A DNA stretch of 64,000 nucleotides from Caenimonas koreensis DSM 17982 (GTDB lineage Bacteria > Pseudomonadota > Gammaproteobacteria > Burkholderiales > Burkholderiaceae_C), in contig NZ_WJBU01000002.1 in NCBI RefSeq assembly GCF_009646335.1, positions 186,001-250,000 of the forward strand, written 5' to 3'. The notes under the pieces are model-generated. The model was not told where the DNA came from, ran no database searches, and saw only the letters and a list, made by a program, of their open reading frames with translations. The position numbers were made by a program, and so were the translations under genes. Shown piece by piece: positions 9,514 to 19,098 of this stretch (within the stretch, counting starts at the first letter, position 1; each line of letters opens with the position of its first letter).

Positions 9514-10896
9514 TCAGTACGTCAGCTCCAGCGTCGTGATGTGGCCCTGTGCTGCGGGCCAGGTGCGGCCAATGATGCGTTCCCCATTGAACTCAGCCGT
9601 GATGGCGCGTGGCGAGTCATAGGCAGGCTTCAACGTCGAAGTGGCAACGCCCGCTCCAAGCACCGCGCCCGGCGGCGGGCTGATGCTGTCGAACACCATC
9701 TTGTCGCGCCCCGGGTCGAGATAGCCGCGCGGGCGGGTCATTCGCACGATGGTCGGTGCGTTCTTGTCGGCATCGGCAATGCGTTCGGCGCGGATGTTCA
9801 CGACGTCGCTGGAACGCGCGAATGCGCTGCGATAGATGTGCGATGTTGCGTAGCCTGGCGCTGAAAGCACGAACTCGTAGCGCGTGTCTGCCGCAGCGTT
9901 GAAGGGGCCCCACATGCCGTCGGCACCGGTGGTCGATTCGTAAGCCGGCGCGCCGCGACGCTCGCCGGTGTTCGAGTCGACGGCAAAGACCTGCAGCTTC
10001 GCGCCTGGCAGCGGCAGGTTGTTGGAGAAGGCACCGCTCGCCGGATCGGTGGACGAAACGCCCAGGCCGCTGATCTTGCCGCGCAGCACGATCTTGTCTT
10101 CAGCCGTGACCGCGGACGTTGCCGGTGCTTTGCCCGTGATGAACTGGTAGGCCGCAGCGAATGCGGCAGGCGAGTAGGCAGTCTCGCGATGATCAATGCG
10201 CGGGATGACGACGTTGGTCGCGCCCTTGAGTTCGGGGCCTGCGTTCGTCACGCCAGTGGCGACGCCGCGCTTGCCGACCCACAGGCCGTCGGGCTGCGCG
10301 AACTTGTCGTTGTTGTCCGAGCGGATGGTCATCCACTTCACGGGGCCGGTCACTTCATCGCCTTGCGCGTTCTTTGGTCGGTTCAGCGCGGTGAGGATGG
10401 GCCCGTGGCCTGCGAATTCGCTGGTGTTCGGCAGCCCTTCAATGGGCACGGCCCACACGCCATGGTTAGGCGTGCCGCCAAGAATCGCATGGCTCACGGT
10501 CTTGTCGCCGCCGCCCGATTCGACATAGCTGCGAATCGCGATGCCGCCGCGCGAATTGCCGAACAGGACGACCTGCTTTGCGCCGGTGGACTGCAGCACC
10601 TGCTCGACCGCCGCTTTGACATGAGCTGCGTTTTCGGCCGCCGATGTGCGGCCGGCTTGCGGCCTGGCGTCGTCGTCACGCGCGATTGGGTAGGGGACGT
10701 CGATGGCGTAGAGCCGCGAGCGCGGCCAGCCATTCGATTCGAAGCGCCACATCGTGGTCTGCCAGATCGAGGCGGTATCGCCATTGCCGTGGACGAAGAC
10801 GATGGGCGGTGCGTCCTGCGCAGATGGCGCAGTGGCGCAGCCGGCCAGGGCCAGCAAGCCCGCACCGAGAGCCAATAAGAGGCGGCGTGAAATCAT
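9514..10896 (-). CDS. Putative lipoprotein alpha/beta-hydrolase (esterase or lipase)
   Basis: This 460-residue protein starts at 10896, chosen because MISRRLLLALGAGLLALAGC is a complete lipoprotein signal with the lipobox LAGC, and GGAG precedes it. The hydrolase fold shows the oxyanion segment FVHGNGDT near residue 35 and the nucleophile elbow GNSRGG (GxSxG type) near residue 115. A later His (IDHRETAY) may complete the triad. The C-terminal 200 residues look like beta-rich domains. It is probably anchored to the outer membrane and processed by LspA. The substrate (polyester, lipid or ester) is not deducible. Confidence 0.8.
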   Translation of the reverse strand: MISRRLLLALGAGLLALAGCATAPSAQDAPPIVFVHGNGDTASIWQTTMWRFESNGWPRSRLYAIDVPYPIARDDDARPQAGRTSAAENAAHVKAAVEQVLQSTGAKQVVLFGNSRGGIAIRSYVESGGGDKTVSHAILGGTPNHGVWAVPIEGLPNTSEFAGHGPILTALNRPKNAQGDEVTGPVKWMTIRSDNNDKFAQPDGLWVGKRGVATGVTNAGPELKGATNVVIPRIDHRETAYSPAAFAAAYQFITGKAPATSAVTAEDKIVLRGKISGLGVSSTDPASGAFSNNLPLPGAKLQVFAVDSNTGERRGAPAYESTTGADGMWGPFNAAADTRYEFVLSAPGYATSHIYRSAFARSSDVVNIRAERIADADKNAPTIVRMTRPRGYLDPGRDKMVFDSISPPPGAVLGAGVATSTLKPAYDSPRAITAEFNGERIIGRTWPAAQGHITTLELTY

Positions 10897-11036
10897 GTTT
10901 GTCTCCAATCTGCTTTTGTTCCCCAGCGGGGCACCGTTCGCGCGGAACATCGTGCAGCGTGAACGGACATGAAAGAAAGCCCGGCATTGCCGGGCTCCTC
11001 CATCGGGTCAGACCGCTGAAAAACGCGCGGCTTTCC

Positions 11037-12152
11037 TCAAGCGAAGACCCCGGCTGTGTCCTGCATTCTTTCGGAGACTTCGCCCAGGTGGTCCAGGGTA
11101 TCCCCGAACGTCATCTCCAGCTGCGTGAGCTTCTTGAAGTAATGGCTGACGATGTATTCCTCTGTCACGCCAATGCCGCCGTGCAGCTGAACCGATTGCT
11201 GGCCAATGAAGCGCATCGACACGCCCAGCTGGTATTTGGCGCGAGCCAGTGCGCGGCGGCGCTCGTCGGTCGGTGCGTTCAGCTTGAGCGATGCGTAGTA
11301 GCTCATCGAACGTGCGAGTTCGAGCTGCATCTTCATGTCGGCCACACGATGCTTGAGCGCCTGGAAGCTCGAGAGCGTTGCACCGAACTGCTTGCGCGTG
11401 TTCATGTACTCGACCGTGACGTCCATCGTCTTGTCGAGCACGCCCACTGCTTCTGCGCACAGGGCTGCAATGCCGATGTCCACTGCATGTCCAAGTGCAG
11501 TCTGGCCTTCGCTGGTGACCAGCGTTGCCGGCGACGACTTGAAGGCGACTTCTGCCGCGCGCGAACCATCTTGTGTGCCATAGCCGCGTGCCGCGACGCC
11601 GCTGGCGGATTTCTCGACGAGGAACAGCGCCATCTTGCCGTTGGCGTTCGCGGGGACGAGGAACGCGTCAGCCTGGTCACCGGCAGGCACGATGCTCTTG
11701 TAGCCCGTCACGCTCCAGCTGTCACCCGACTGCGTTGCTGTTGCTTCGCAGGTGTCCAGGCGGTAGCGCGCCTTCTGCTCCTGGTACGCGAGGACCACGA
11801 GCGACTCGCCGCCGGCGATCTTCGGCAGCCACGCCGCCTTCACGGCATCGGGTGCATAGCCGCTGATGACGCCGCCTGCAATCAACGTTTGTGCCAGCGG
11901 CTCCATCACGATGCCGCGGCCGAGCTCTTCCATCACGACCATGCCCTCGATCGGGCCCATGCCCATACCGCCGTCGTCTTCCGAGATATAGAGGCCTGCA
12001 AGACCCAGCTCGGCGAGTTGTGCATAGACGCTGCGGTCGAACCCGCCTGCCTTCACGATCGCGCGGCGGCGGTCGAAGTCATAGCCCTTGTCCACCCACT
12101 TGCGAACGGCGTCGCGCAGTTGCTGCTGGTCGTCAGAAAAATCGAAATCCAT
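11037..12152 (-). CDS. Acyl-CoA dehydrogenase, smaller subunit of a pair
   Basis: This 371-residue flavoprotein starts MDFDFSDDQQQLRDAV. It has the acyl-CoA dehydrogenase N-terminal helical domain, the beta-domain (GYKSIVPAGDQADAFLV) and the C-terminal helical domain with QLHGGIGVTEEY near residue 335. AGGAGC precedes the ATG. It lies 22 bases after a second acyl-CoA dehydrogenase gene. Such adjacent, diverged pairs commonly form heteromeric enzymes acting on CoA esters of dicarboxylic acids or sterol side chains (PimC/PimD or FadE26/27 type). The exact substrate is not visible. Confidence 0.9.
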   Translation of the reverse strand: MDFDFSDDQQQLRDAVRKWVDKGYDFDRRRAIVKAGGFDRSVYAQLAELGLAGLYISEDDGGMGMGPIEGMVVMEELGRGIVMEPLAQTLIAGGVISGYAPDAVKAAWLPKIAGGESLVVLAYQEQKARYRLDTCEATATQSGDSWSVTGYKSIVPAGDQADAFLVPANANGKMALFLVEKSASGVAARGYGTQDGSRAAEVAFKSSPATLVTSEGQTALGHAVDIGIAALCAEAVGVLDKTMDVTVEYMNTRKQFGATLSSFQALKHRVADMKMQLELARSMSYYASLKLNAPTDERRRALARAKYQLGVSMRFIGQQSVQLHGGIGVTEEYIVSHYFKKLTQLEMTFGDTLDHLGEVSERMQDTAGVFA

Positions 12153-12174
12153 TGAATGCTCCTGGGGCAGCGGG

Positions 12175-13353
12175 TTAGCCGAGAACGGTTTGCGCGACGA
12201 TGTTGCGCTGCACTTCGTTCGAGCCGCCGTAAATCGTGGTCTTGCGCATGTTGAAGTAGGTCGCGGCCAGTGGTGCGGCATGGGCAGCGCCCACGTAATC
12301 ACCCTGCCAGCCGGCCTCCATCGCTTCCTTGATGAACGGCACGGCAAAGGGCCCGGCCGCCAGCATCATCAGTTCGCTGTAGCGCTGCTGGATTTCGCTG
12401 CCCTTGATCTTCAGCAGGCCTGCGATATCGAGCGAGTTCTTGCCCGACTTCTCTGCGGAGAGCACGCGCAGCACGAGCATTTCAAGCGCGACCACATCGA
12501 CTTCGAGTTTGGCGATCTCGTCGCGAAAGCGCGTGTCGGTATAAACGCCTTCGGCCTTCGCGATGCGCTTGAGGCGCTCCAGCTCGCGCTTGGCGCGGTT
12601 CACGTCGGCGATGTTGGTGCGCTCGTGCGAGAGCAGGTGCTTGGCGTACGTCCAGCCCTTGTTTTCTTCGCCGATCAGGTTCTCGGCGGGCACTTCGACG
12701 TTGTCGAAGAACACTTCGTTCACTTCATGGCCGCCGTCGAGCATGATGATCGGGCGCACGGTGACGCCGGGCGACTTCATGTCGATAAGCAGGAACGAGA
12801 TGCCGGTTTGCGGCTTGCCTTCGGTGCTGGTGCGCACGAGGCAGAAGATCCAGTCGCCGTGTTGTGCGAGCGTCGTCCAGGTCTTCTGGCCATTGACGAT
12901 GTATTTGTCGCCCTTGCGTTCGGCGCGCGTCTTCAGCGATGCGAGGTCTGAGCCCGAGCCCGGTTCGCTGTAGCCCTGGCTCCACCACACTTCGCCGCTC
13001 GCGATGCCCGGCAGGAAGCGCTGCTGCTGCTCGGCATTGCCGAAAGCCATGATCACGGGCGCCACCATCACCGGCCCGAACGGCACGATGCGGGGCGCGC
13101 CTGCCAGTGCAGTTTCTTCTTCGAAGAGGTGTTTCTGGATGGCATTCCAGCCCGGGCCGCCGAACTCCGTGGGCCAGCCATAACCCAGCCAGCCTTTCTT
13201 GCCCAGGATGCGCGCCCACTTCTGCATGTCTTCGCGCGACAGGTGCAGCGAGTTGTGCACCTTGTGCGAAATGTCCTGGGGCAGGTTGGCGTGAACCCAG
13301 GCCCGGACGTCTTCGCGGAATTTCTGTTCTTCAGGTGTGAAAGCCAAATCCAT
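12175..13353 (-). CDS. Acyl-CoA dehydrogenase, larger subunit of a pair
   Basis: This 392-residue protein starts MDLAFTPEEQKFREDVRAW, with GGAG before the ATG at 13353. The FAD/substrate block WWSQGYSEPGSGSDLASLKT and the C-terminal IYGGSNEVQRNIV are standard for the family. The helical insert (ERLKRIAKAEGVYTDTRFRD) resembles the large subunit of PimC-type dehydrogenases. It is transcribed first, then the smaller subunit gene. It likely introduces an alpha-beta double bond into a CoA thioester and passes electrons to ETF. No ligase, hydratase or thiolase gene is adjacent, so the pathway is open. Confidence 0.9.
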   Translation of the reverse strand: MDLAFTPEEQKFREDVRAWVHANLPQDISHKVHNSLHLSREDMQKWARILGKKGWLGYGWPTEFGGPGWNAIQKHLFEEETALAGAPRIVPFGPVMVAPVIMAFGNAEQQQRFLPGIASGEVWWSQGYSEPGSGSDLASLKTRAERKGDKYIVNGQKTWTTLAQHGDWIFCLVRTSTEGKPQTGISFLLIDMKSPGVTVRPIIMLDGGHEVNEVFFDNVEVPAENLIGEENKGWTYAKHLLSHERTNIADVNRAKRELERLKRIAKAEGVYTDTRFRDEIAKLEVDVVALEMLVLRVLSAEKSGKNSLDIAGLLKIKGSEIQQRYSELMMLAAGPFAVPFIKEAMEAGWQGDYVGAAHAAPLAATYFNMRKTTIYGGSNEVQRNIVAQTVLG

Positions 13354-13393
13354 ACGTGTCTCCAAAGCAAGCGGCATTATCAGCACGGTCGTG

Positions 13394-14062
13394 CTAATCG
13401 TGTTGTCCGGGCGGTGACATCCCCAGCTGGGCGCAGAGGTCTTCCAGTGTGCGGCGCAAGCGGGCGACTTCACCTTCGAGCGTTTCAACGCGTTCGGCCA
13501 GACCGCTCGTGGCGTGTGAGTTGCCCGGAGGTGCCGCTGCGTAGGCAGACGCGGCCACAGGGCCGCACAGCAGATGCGCCCATCGCTGCTCGCGCGCGCC
13601 GGGCTGTCGGTCGAGCTTGATGACCAGTGGGCCGCCCTTTTCTTCAGGTCGCTCCTGCAACTCATCGAGAAATGCCTCGACCGATGAGATGTCGGCGAAG
13701 CGATACCAGCGCTCGCTGTTGATGCGCAGCTCGCCGGCCGTCTGCGGGCCGCGCAGCATCAACAGGCCCAGCAGCACCGCCGACTGCTCCGGCACGCCGA
13801 CACCACGCTGGAAGTTGTGCTCCCAGCGCGCCACACGGCTGCCGCTGGTGGCGAAGGCGAGCGAGAGCAGCTTGAGGCTGTCGAGCGCTTCCTGCGCCTG
13901 GGCCTCGGTCATGTTCATCACCGGGTCACGGCTGGACTTCTGGTTGCAGCCAGCCACCAGCGAGTTGAGTGTGAGTGGATAGCTGTCAGGCACGGTGCGC
14001 GCCTTCTCCATCAGGGTGGCCAGCACGCGGGCTTCGGCTTCGGTCAGGGGACGCAGGTGCAT
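13394..14062 (-). CDS. YceH family protein (DUF480)
   Basis: This 222-residue protein matches the YceH/DUF480 family, which folds as tandem winged helices. Recognisable blocks are [36 protein letters not shown] at the N-terminus (quoted in part: [18 protein letters not shown]) and [13 protein letters not shown] near residue 105. A short coiled coil ([19 protein letters not shown]) ends the protein. The family has no established function. The start is only 18 bases from the divergent purN start, so the two promoters must overlap. Confidence 0.88.
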   Translation of the reverse strand: MHLRPLTEAEARVLATLMEKARTVPDSYPLTLNSLVAGCNQKSSRDPVMNMTEAQAQEALDSLKLLSLAFATSGSRVARWEHNFQRGVGVPEQSAVLLGLLMLRGPQTAGELRINSERWYRFADISSVEAFLDELQERPEEKGGPLVIKLDRQPGAREQRWAHLLCGPVAASAYAAAPPGNSHATSGLAERVETLEGEVARLRRTLEDLCAQLGMSPPGQHD

Positions 14063-14080
14063 GGTTGGGATAATCGGGAA

Positions 14081-14674
14081 ATGAAGAACATCGTGATTCT
14101 GATCTCCGGCGGCGGCTCGAACATGGCGGCGATCATCCGGGCGGCGCAGCGCGAGGGCTGGCGCAAGTCACTCGACGCGCAGGTGTCGGCCGTGATCAGC
14201 AACCGGCCGGACGCTGGTGGACTCGCGATTGCACGCGAGCAGCTCGTGGCGACCGATGTGGTCGACCATAAGAACTTCCCGTCGCGCGAGGCGTTCGATG
14301 CCGAGCTGGCAGGCGTCATCGACCGGCACAACCCTTCGCTCGTGGTGCTGGCGGGCTTCATGCGCATCCTCACGCCGGCTTTTGTTGCGCGATACGAGGG
14401 CCGGCTCATCAATATCCATCCGTCGTTGCTGCCCGCGTTCCCGGGGTTGCACACGCACCAGCGGGCGATTGACGCCGGTTGCAAATTTGCGGGTGTGACC
14501 GTGCACCAAGTCACCGCTGAACTCGACTTCGGGCCTATCCTCGATCAGGCCGTCGTTCCTGTGCTGCCTGACGACACGGCTGCATCCCTGGCCGCACGCG
14601 TACTCACGCAGGAACACCTGATCTACCCCCGCGCCATCGCGGCCCTGTTGCCGACGCTTGCGACGGCCCGGTAA
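14081..14674 (+). CDS. purN: Phosphoribosylglycinamide formyltransferase
   Basis: This 197-residue enzyme transfers a formyl group from 10-formyl-THF to GAR, the third step of purine synthesis. It starts [18 protein letters not shown], the phosphate-binding start of the family. It has the catalytic Asn/His in [17 protein letters not shown] and the Asp in ELDFGPIL. The ATG at 14081 is fixed by this N-terminus; longer reading upstream is antisense to YceH. Only 18 bases separate it from the divergent gene. GATAAT lies 6 bases before the ATG, which would suit a nearly leaderless message. Confidence 0.96.
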   Translation: MKNIVILISGGGSNMAAIIRAAQREGWRKSLDAQVSAVISNRPDAGGLAIAREQLVATDVVDHKNFPSREAFDAELAGVIDRHNPSLVVLAGFMRILTPAFVARYEGRLINIHPSLLPAFPGLHTHQRAIDAGCKFAGVTVHQVTAELDFGPILDQAVVPVLPDDTAASLAARVLTQEHLIYPRAIAALLPTLATAR

Positions 14675-14715
14675 CGCCCCCTTTCAATACGCCGTTTGAG
14701 GCGGACAATCCACCC

Positions 14716-15987
14716 ATGCATCCCAAAGCCCTGCTCGACGCCACTGCCGAGCTCGTCAAGCTCACCCTGAAGTTCGACCACCCTGCAGACACGATCGTGT
14801 CGCGCTACTTCCGCGAGCACCGCTCGCTGGGGCCGCGCGAGCGAGCCACGCTCGCCGAGACGGTCTATACCGTGCTGCGCAAGAAGCTGCTGTTCGACCA
14901 TCTCTCGCCTTCGGGCAGCGGGCCGAAAGAGCGGCGCATGGCTATCCTTGGCTTTCATGGGCCGCGCGACTTCCTGCTGAGCGCACTGAGCGACCAGGAA
15001 AAGCAGTGGCTGGCCAATTGCGACTCGATCCGCAAGGAAGACCTGCTGGAGCGGCATCGCCACAACCTGCCCGAGTGGCTGGTGCAGCCGCTCAAAGACC
15101 AGCTGGGCAGCGAGTTCTGGGCGTTGACAGACAGCCTCAACCAGCCCGCGCCGCTCGACCTGCGTGTGAACACGCTCAACGACAAGCGTGCTGACGTGCA
15201 AAAGGAACTGAAGCTTGCAGGCTTGCCCTCAACACCCACCCCGTATTCGCCGTGGGGCCTGCGGCTGGAGAGCAAGCCGGTGCTTGCGAAGATGGATGCG
15301 TTTGCGCGCGGCGCGATCGAAGTGCAGGACGAAGGCTCGCAGCTGTTGTCGCTGCTGCTCGATGCCAAGCGCGGCGAGATGGTCGTGGACTTCTGCGCTG
15401 GTGCCGGTGGCAAGACGCTGGCAATCGGCGCGGCAATGCGCAACACAGGCAGGCTCTACGCCTTCGACACGTCGACCCACAGGCTCGATGCCATGAAGCC
15501 GCGGCTGGCGCGAAGCAAGCTGTCGAACGTGCACCCGGCAGGCATTGCCCACGAGCGTGATGAGCGTATCAAGCGGCTTGCCGGCAAGATCGACCGCGTG
15601 ATCGTCGATGCGCCTTGTTCCGGCCTTGGCACGCTGCGCCGCAACCCGGACCTGAAGTGGCGCCAGACGCCGCAGTCGGTGCAGGAGATGACTGTCAAGC
15701 AGGCGGCCATTTTGCAGAGCGCAGCCCGGCTTCTGAAGCCGGGCGGACGGCTGGTTTACGCCACCTGCAGTGTGCTGCCCGATGAAAACGAGCAGATTGC
15801 AGCTGCATTCACTGCGGCCAATAAGGAGTTCAGCCCACTTGCTGCACTGGAAGTGCTGTCCAATCTGAAGGTCGACGGCGCTGCCACCTTGTGCAGCGGC
15901 GGCGAGACCGGTGGCGACTTCCTGCGCCTGTGGCCCCACCGGCACCACACGGATGGCTTCTTCGCCGCTATGTGGGTGAAAAATTGA
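14716..15987 (+). CDS. RsmB/NOP-family 5-methylcytosine RNA methyltransferase
   Basis: This 423-residue protein has the SAM-binding motif DFCAGAGGKTLAIGA near residue 220 and the two catalytic cysteines: VDAPCSGLGTLRRNPDLKW near 298 and YATCSVLPDENE near 350. It should methylate cytosine C5 in rRNA or tRNA. The N-terminal 200 residues lack a clear NusB-like domain, so RsmB versus another Nop2/Sun member is undecided. It follows purN by 41 bases, possibly cotranscribed. Its stop codon overlaps the FNR-type box at 15984-15997. Confidence 0.93.
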   Translation: MHPKALLDATAELVKLTLKFDHPADTIVSRYFREHRSLGPRERATLAETVYTVLRKKLLFDHLSPSGSGPKERRMAILGFHGPRDFLLSALSDQEKQWLANCDSIRKEDLLERHRHNLPEWLVQPLKDQLGSEFWALTDSLNQPAPLDLRVNTLNDKRADVQKELKLAGLPSTPTPYSPWGLRLESKPVLAKMDAFARGAIEVQDEGSQLLSLLLDAKRGEMVVDFCAGAGGKTLAIGAAMRNTGRLYAFDTSTHRLDAMKPRLARSKLSNVHPAGIAHERDERIKRLAGKIDRVIVDAPCSGLGTLRRNPDLKWRQTPQSVQEMTVKQAAILQSAARLLKPGGRLVYATCSVLPDENEQIAAAFTAANKEFSPLAALEVLSNLKVDGAATLCSGGETGGDFLRLWPHRHHTDGFFAAMWVKN

Positions 15988-15997
15988 TGTGGATCAA
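15984..15997. promoter_or_regulatory. Perfect FNR/Anr-type box upstream of the desaturase
   Basis: TTGATGTGGATCAA matches the consensus TTGAT-N4-ATCAA exactly and overlaps the stop of the preceding gene. A promoter reading TTGCTT (16030-16035), 15 bases, TAAAAT (16051-16056) would start near 16062. That puts the box centre close to -71.5, a known class I activator position. An oxygen-consuming desaturase is a sensible target of an oxygen-responsive regulator. The promoter assignment is inference. Confidence 0.65.
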
Positions 15998-16013
15998 ACA
16001 GAAGAGGCTTTCC

Positions 16014-16022
16014 TGTGGATAA
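16014..16022 (-). promoter_or_regulatory. Perfect DnaA box within a TGTGG-ATAA-CCACA palindrome
   Basis: The minus strand reads TTATCCACA, the strict DnaA box. It lies in a 14-base inverted repeat at 16014-16027 between the FNR-type box and the likely desaturase promoter. A single box is not an origin; it may titrate DnaA, regulate the gene, or be chance. Confidence 0.5.
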
Positions 16023-16114
16023 CCACAGCTTGCTTTTGAACCTTGGCCCGTAAAATCACTCCACTACAGAGCGCTACGCCACACAACGTTTTTTAACGAG
16101 AGAGATTCCCCTCC

Positions 16115-17329
16115 ATGTTGCTCCCCGACTGGGCTGTTCTGAACTCAACCATCGAGCTATTTGCCCACGGCCTGTTGAACCTCTCCTGGTGGCAGATCAT
16201 TCTTTACACGCTGGTGACGACTCACATCACCATCGCTGCCGTCACCATCTTCCTGCACCGCACCCAGGCACACCGCGCCATGGATCTGGGCCCGATCCCG
16301 TCGCACTTCTTCCGTTTCTGGCTCTGGCTGGGCACGGGCATGGTCACCAAGGAATGGGTCGCGATTCACCGCAAGCACCACGCCAAGTGCGAAACGGTTG
16401 ACGATCCGCACAGCCCGCAGACCCGCGGGATCGAAGCTGTCCTGTGGACGGGTGCCGAGATGTATCGCGCAGAAGCCAAGAACAAGGAAACGATCGCCAA
16501 GTTCGGCCTGGGCACGCCCGACGACTGGATCGAGCGCAACCTGTACACGCGCTTCAGCTGGCAGGGCGTCGGCCTGATGCTGATCCTCAACGTCGCGCTG
16601 TTCGGCGCGATCGGCCTGGCTGTGTGGGCCGTGCAGATGTTGTGGATTCCGATCACGGCGGCCGGCATCATCAATGGCATTGGCCACTACTGGGGCTACC
16701 GCAACTTCGAAGCGCCGGATGCCAGCACCAACATCTCCCCGTGGGGCATCGTGATCGGCGGCGAAGAGCTGCACAACAACCATCACACCTATCCCACGTC
16801 GGCCAAGTTTTCGGTCAAGCCGTATGAGTTCGACATTGGCTGGGTCTACATCACGATGATGAGCAAGATCGGCTGGGCCACGGTCAAGAAGGTTCCGCCC
16901 AAGCTGCAGCTCGGCGAGATCCGCCCTGTGGCCGACGAGAAGACGCTTGAGGCCCTGATCGCCAATCGCTATGAAGTGATGGCCGGCTACGCCGCTGAAA
17001 TGCGCAACGCCTGCAGGAGCGAGATCGCCTTGCTGAAGGCCAAGGGCGCCGACCTGTCGATCATGAAGGCCGCGAATCGCTGGATGCATCGCGACGACGA
17101 CCGCGTGCCGGCAGCCGCCCGCCCGCAGCTGGCGCAAGCCCGCGCAGCCTATCCCGTGCTCGACAAGATGGTCACGATGCGCGAAGAGCTTCGCCAGATG
17201 TGGCTGAACACCTCGCAGTCGCGCGAACAACTCGCGCTTGACTTGCAAGCGTGGTGCCGCCGCGCTGAAGAAAGCGGCATCGTTGCCTTGCAGCAGTTCA
17301 GCCGGAAGCTGCGCGCGGCGCACGTGTGA
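16115..17329 (+). CDS. Membrane fatty-acid desaturase (acyl-CoA/acyl-lipid delta-9 type)
   Basis: This 404-residue integral membrane di-iron enzyme has the three histidine boxes of the family: HRTQAH near residue 48, HRKHH near 86 and EELHNNHH near 222, with four hydrophobic helices around them. It uses O2 and reduced ferredoxin or similar to insert a cis double bond in saturated acyl chains. About 100 residues after the last helix form a hydrophilic tail. The ATG at 16115 follows GAGAGA. A perfect FNR-type box lies 118 bases upstream and a strong palindromic terminator follows, so it is probably a single-gene transcript under oxygen control. Confidence 0.93.
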   Translation: MLLPDWAVLNSTIELFAHGLLNLSWWQIILYTLVTTHITIAAVTIFLHRTQAHRAMDLGPIPSHFFRFWLWLGTGMVTKEWVAIHRKHHAKCETVDDPHSPQTRGIEAVLWTGAEMYRAEAKNKETIAKFGLGTPDDWIERNLYTRFSWQGVGLMLILNVALFGAIGLAVWAVQMLWIPITAAGIINGIGHYWGYRNFEAPDASTNISPWGIVIGGEELHNNHHTYPTSAKFSVKPYEFDIGWVYITMMSKIGWATVKKVPPKLQLGEIRPVADEKTLEALIANRYEVMAGYAAEMRNACRSEIALLKAKGADLSIMKAANRWMHRDDDRVPAAARPQLAQARAAYPVLDKMVTMREELRQMWLNTSQSREQLALDLQAWCRRAEESGIVALQQFSRKLRAAHV

Positions 17330-17354
17330 TCCGGGGCGGCGCAATGCGCCGCAG

Positions 17355-17392
17355 CCAAACAAAAAGGGCCCCGCGGGGCCCTTTTTGTTTGG
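17355..17392. terminator. Bidirectional terminator, 38-base perfect palindrome
   Basis: The arms are CCAAACAAAAAGGGCCCCG and its complement with no unpaired loop base in the sequence. It is GC-rich in the centre and has A and T tracts on the flanks. It lies 26 bases after the desaturase stop and 30 bases from the rpmG stop on the opposite strand, so it serves both convergent transcripts. Confidence 0.95.
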
Positions 17393-17422
17393 AAGACTGT
17401 CGTCAACAGGTCGATGGACCCA

Positions 17423-17593
17423 TTACTTCAGCTTGATTTCCTTGTACTCGACGTGCTTGCGAGCTTTCGGGTCGAACTTCATGATCGACATCTTTTCAGG
17501 CATCGTCTTCTTGTTCTTGCTCGTGGTGTAGAAATGGCCGGTACCCGCAGTGGATTCCAGCTTGATTTTTTCGCGTCCGCCTTTGCTTGCCAT
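17423..17593 (-). CDS. rpmG: 50S ribosomal protein L33
   Basis: This is a 56-residue basic protein, [20 protein letters not shown]..., ending [11 protein letters not shown], typical of L33. It has no cysteine, so it is the zinc-independent form and does not depend on zinc supply. The ATG at 17593 is preceded by AGGAGC. It is cotranscribed after rpmB with a 17-base gap, the conserved rpmB-rpmG pair, and ends at the shared bidirectional terminator. Confidence 0.97.
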   Translation of the reverse strand: MASKGGREKIKLESTAGTGHFYTTSKNKKTMPEKMSIMKFDPKARKHVEYKEIKLK

Positions 17594-17610
17594 GATGGTG
17601 CTCCTGGGGT

Positions 17611-17844
17611 TTAGGCTTGACCGCGTGCACGCAGGTCTGCGAGCACGGAATCGATGCCGTTCTTGTCGATAAGGCGCAGGCCAGCGTTGCTGATGCGAAG
17701 GCGCACCCAACGGTTTTCGGTCTCAACCCAGAAACGGCGGTATTGCAGGTTCGGCATGAACCGGCGCTTGGTTTTGTTGTTGGCGTGGGAAACATTGTTT
17801 CCGACCATCGGGCCTTTGCCCGTTACGTCGCAGACGCGTGCCAT
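17611..17844 (-). CDS. rpmB: 50S ribosomal protein L28
   Basis: This is a 77-residue protein, [20 protein letters not shown]..., the standard L28 sequence with KRRFMPNLQ and the tail LRARGQA. The ATG at 17844 is chosen because the family begins M-A/S-RVC; a GTG six bases earlier is in frame but unlikely. GGAG precedes it. A consensus -10 sits at 17964-17969, leaving a leader of over 100 bases that could hold regulatory structure, though no known motif is recognised in it. Confidence 0.97.
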   Translation of the reverse strand: MARVCDVTGKGPMVGNNVSHANNKTKRRFMPNLQYRRFWVETENRWVRLRISNAGLRLIDKNGIDSVLADLRARGQA

Positions 17845-17963
17845 AAGCACTCCATGAACTTGAAACAGCGGTCCCGTGAGGGGAGCGCTTGACCTCGCCA
17901 GAAGGGTGGCGGTAACCCTGAACGCCGAACGCGCCTTCCCAGGCGAATTCAGCGAAGCCTTGG

Positions 17964-17969
17964 ATTATA
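17964..17969 (-). promoter_or_regulatory. Consensus -10 (TATAAT) for rpmB-rpmG
   Basis: TATAAT on the minus strand lies immediately downstream of the trxB stop (17975), about 120 bases before the rpmB start. No good -35 hexamer is seen 16-18 bases further upstream, inside the end of trxB. The operon may therefore depend on an UP element or read-through. The leader (17845-17963) includes two GAACGCC units related to the heptamer array at 4229. Confidence 0.5.
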
Positions 17970-17974
17970 GCCTG

Positions 17975-19066
<1,092 letters not shown>

Positions 19067-19098
19067 TCATTTGTGTCGTCGCCCGAAGGGATTGAAGA

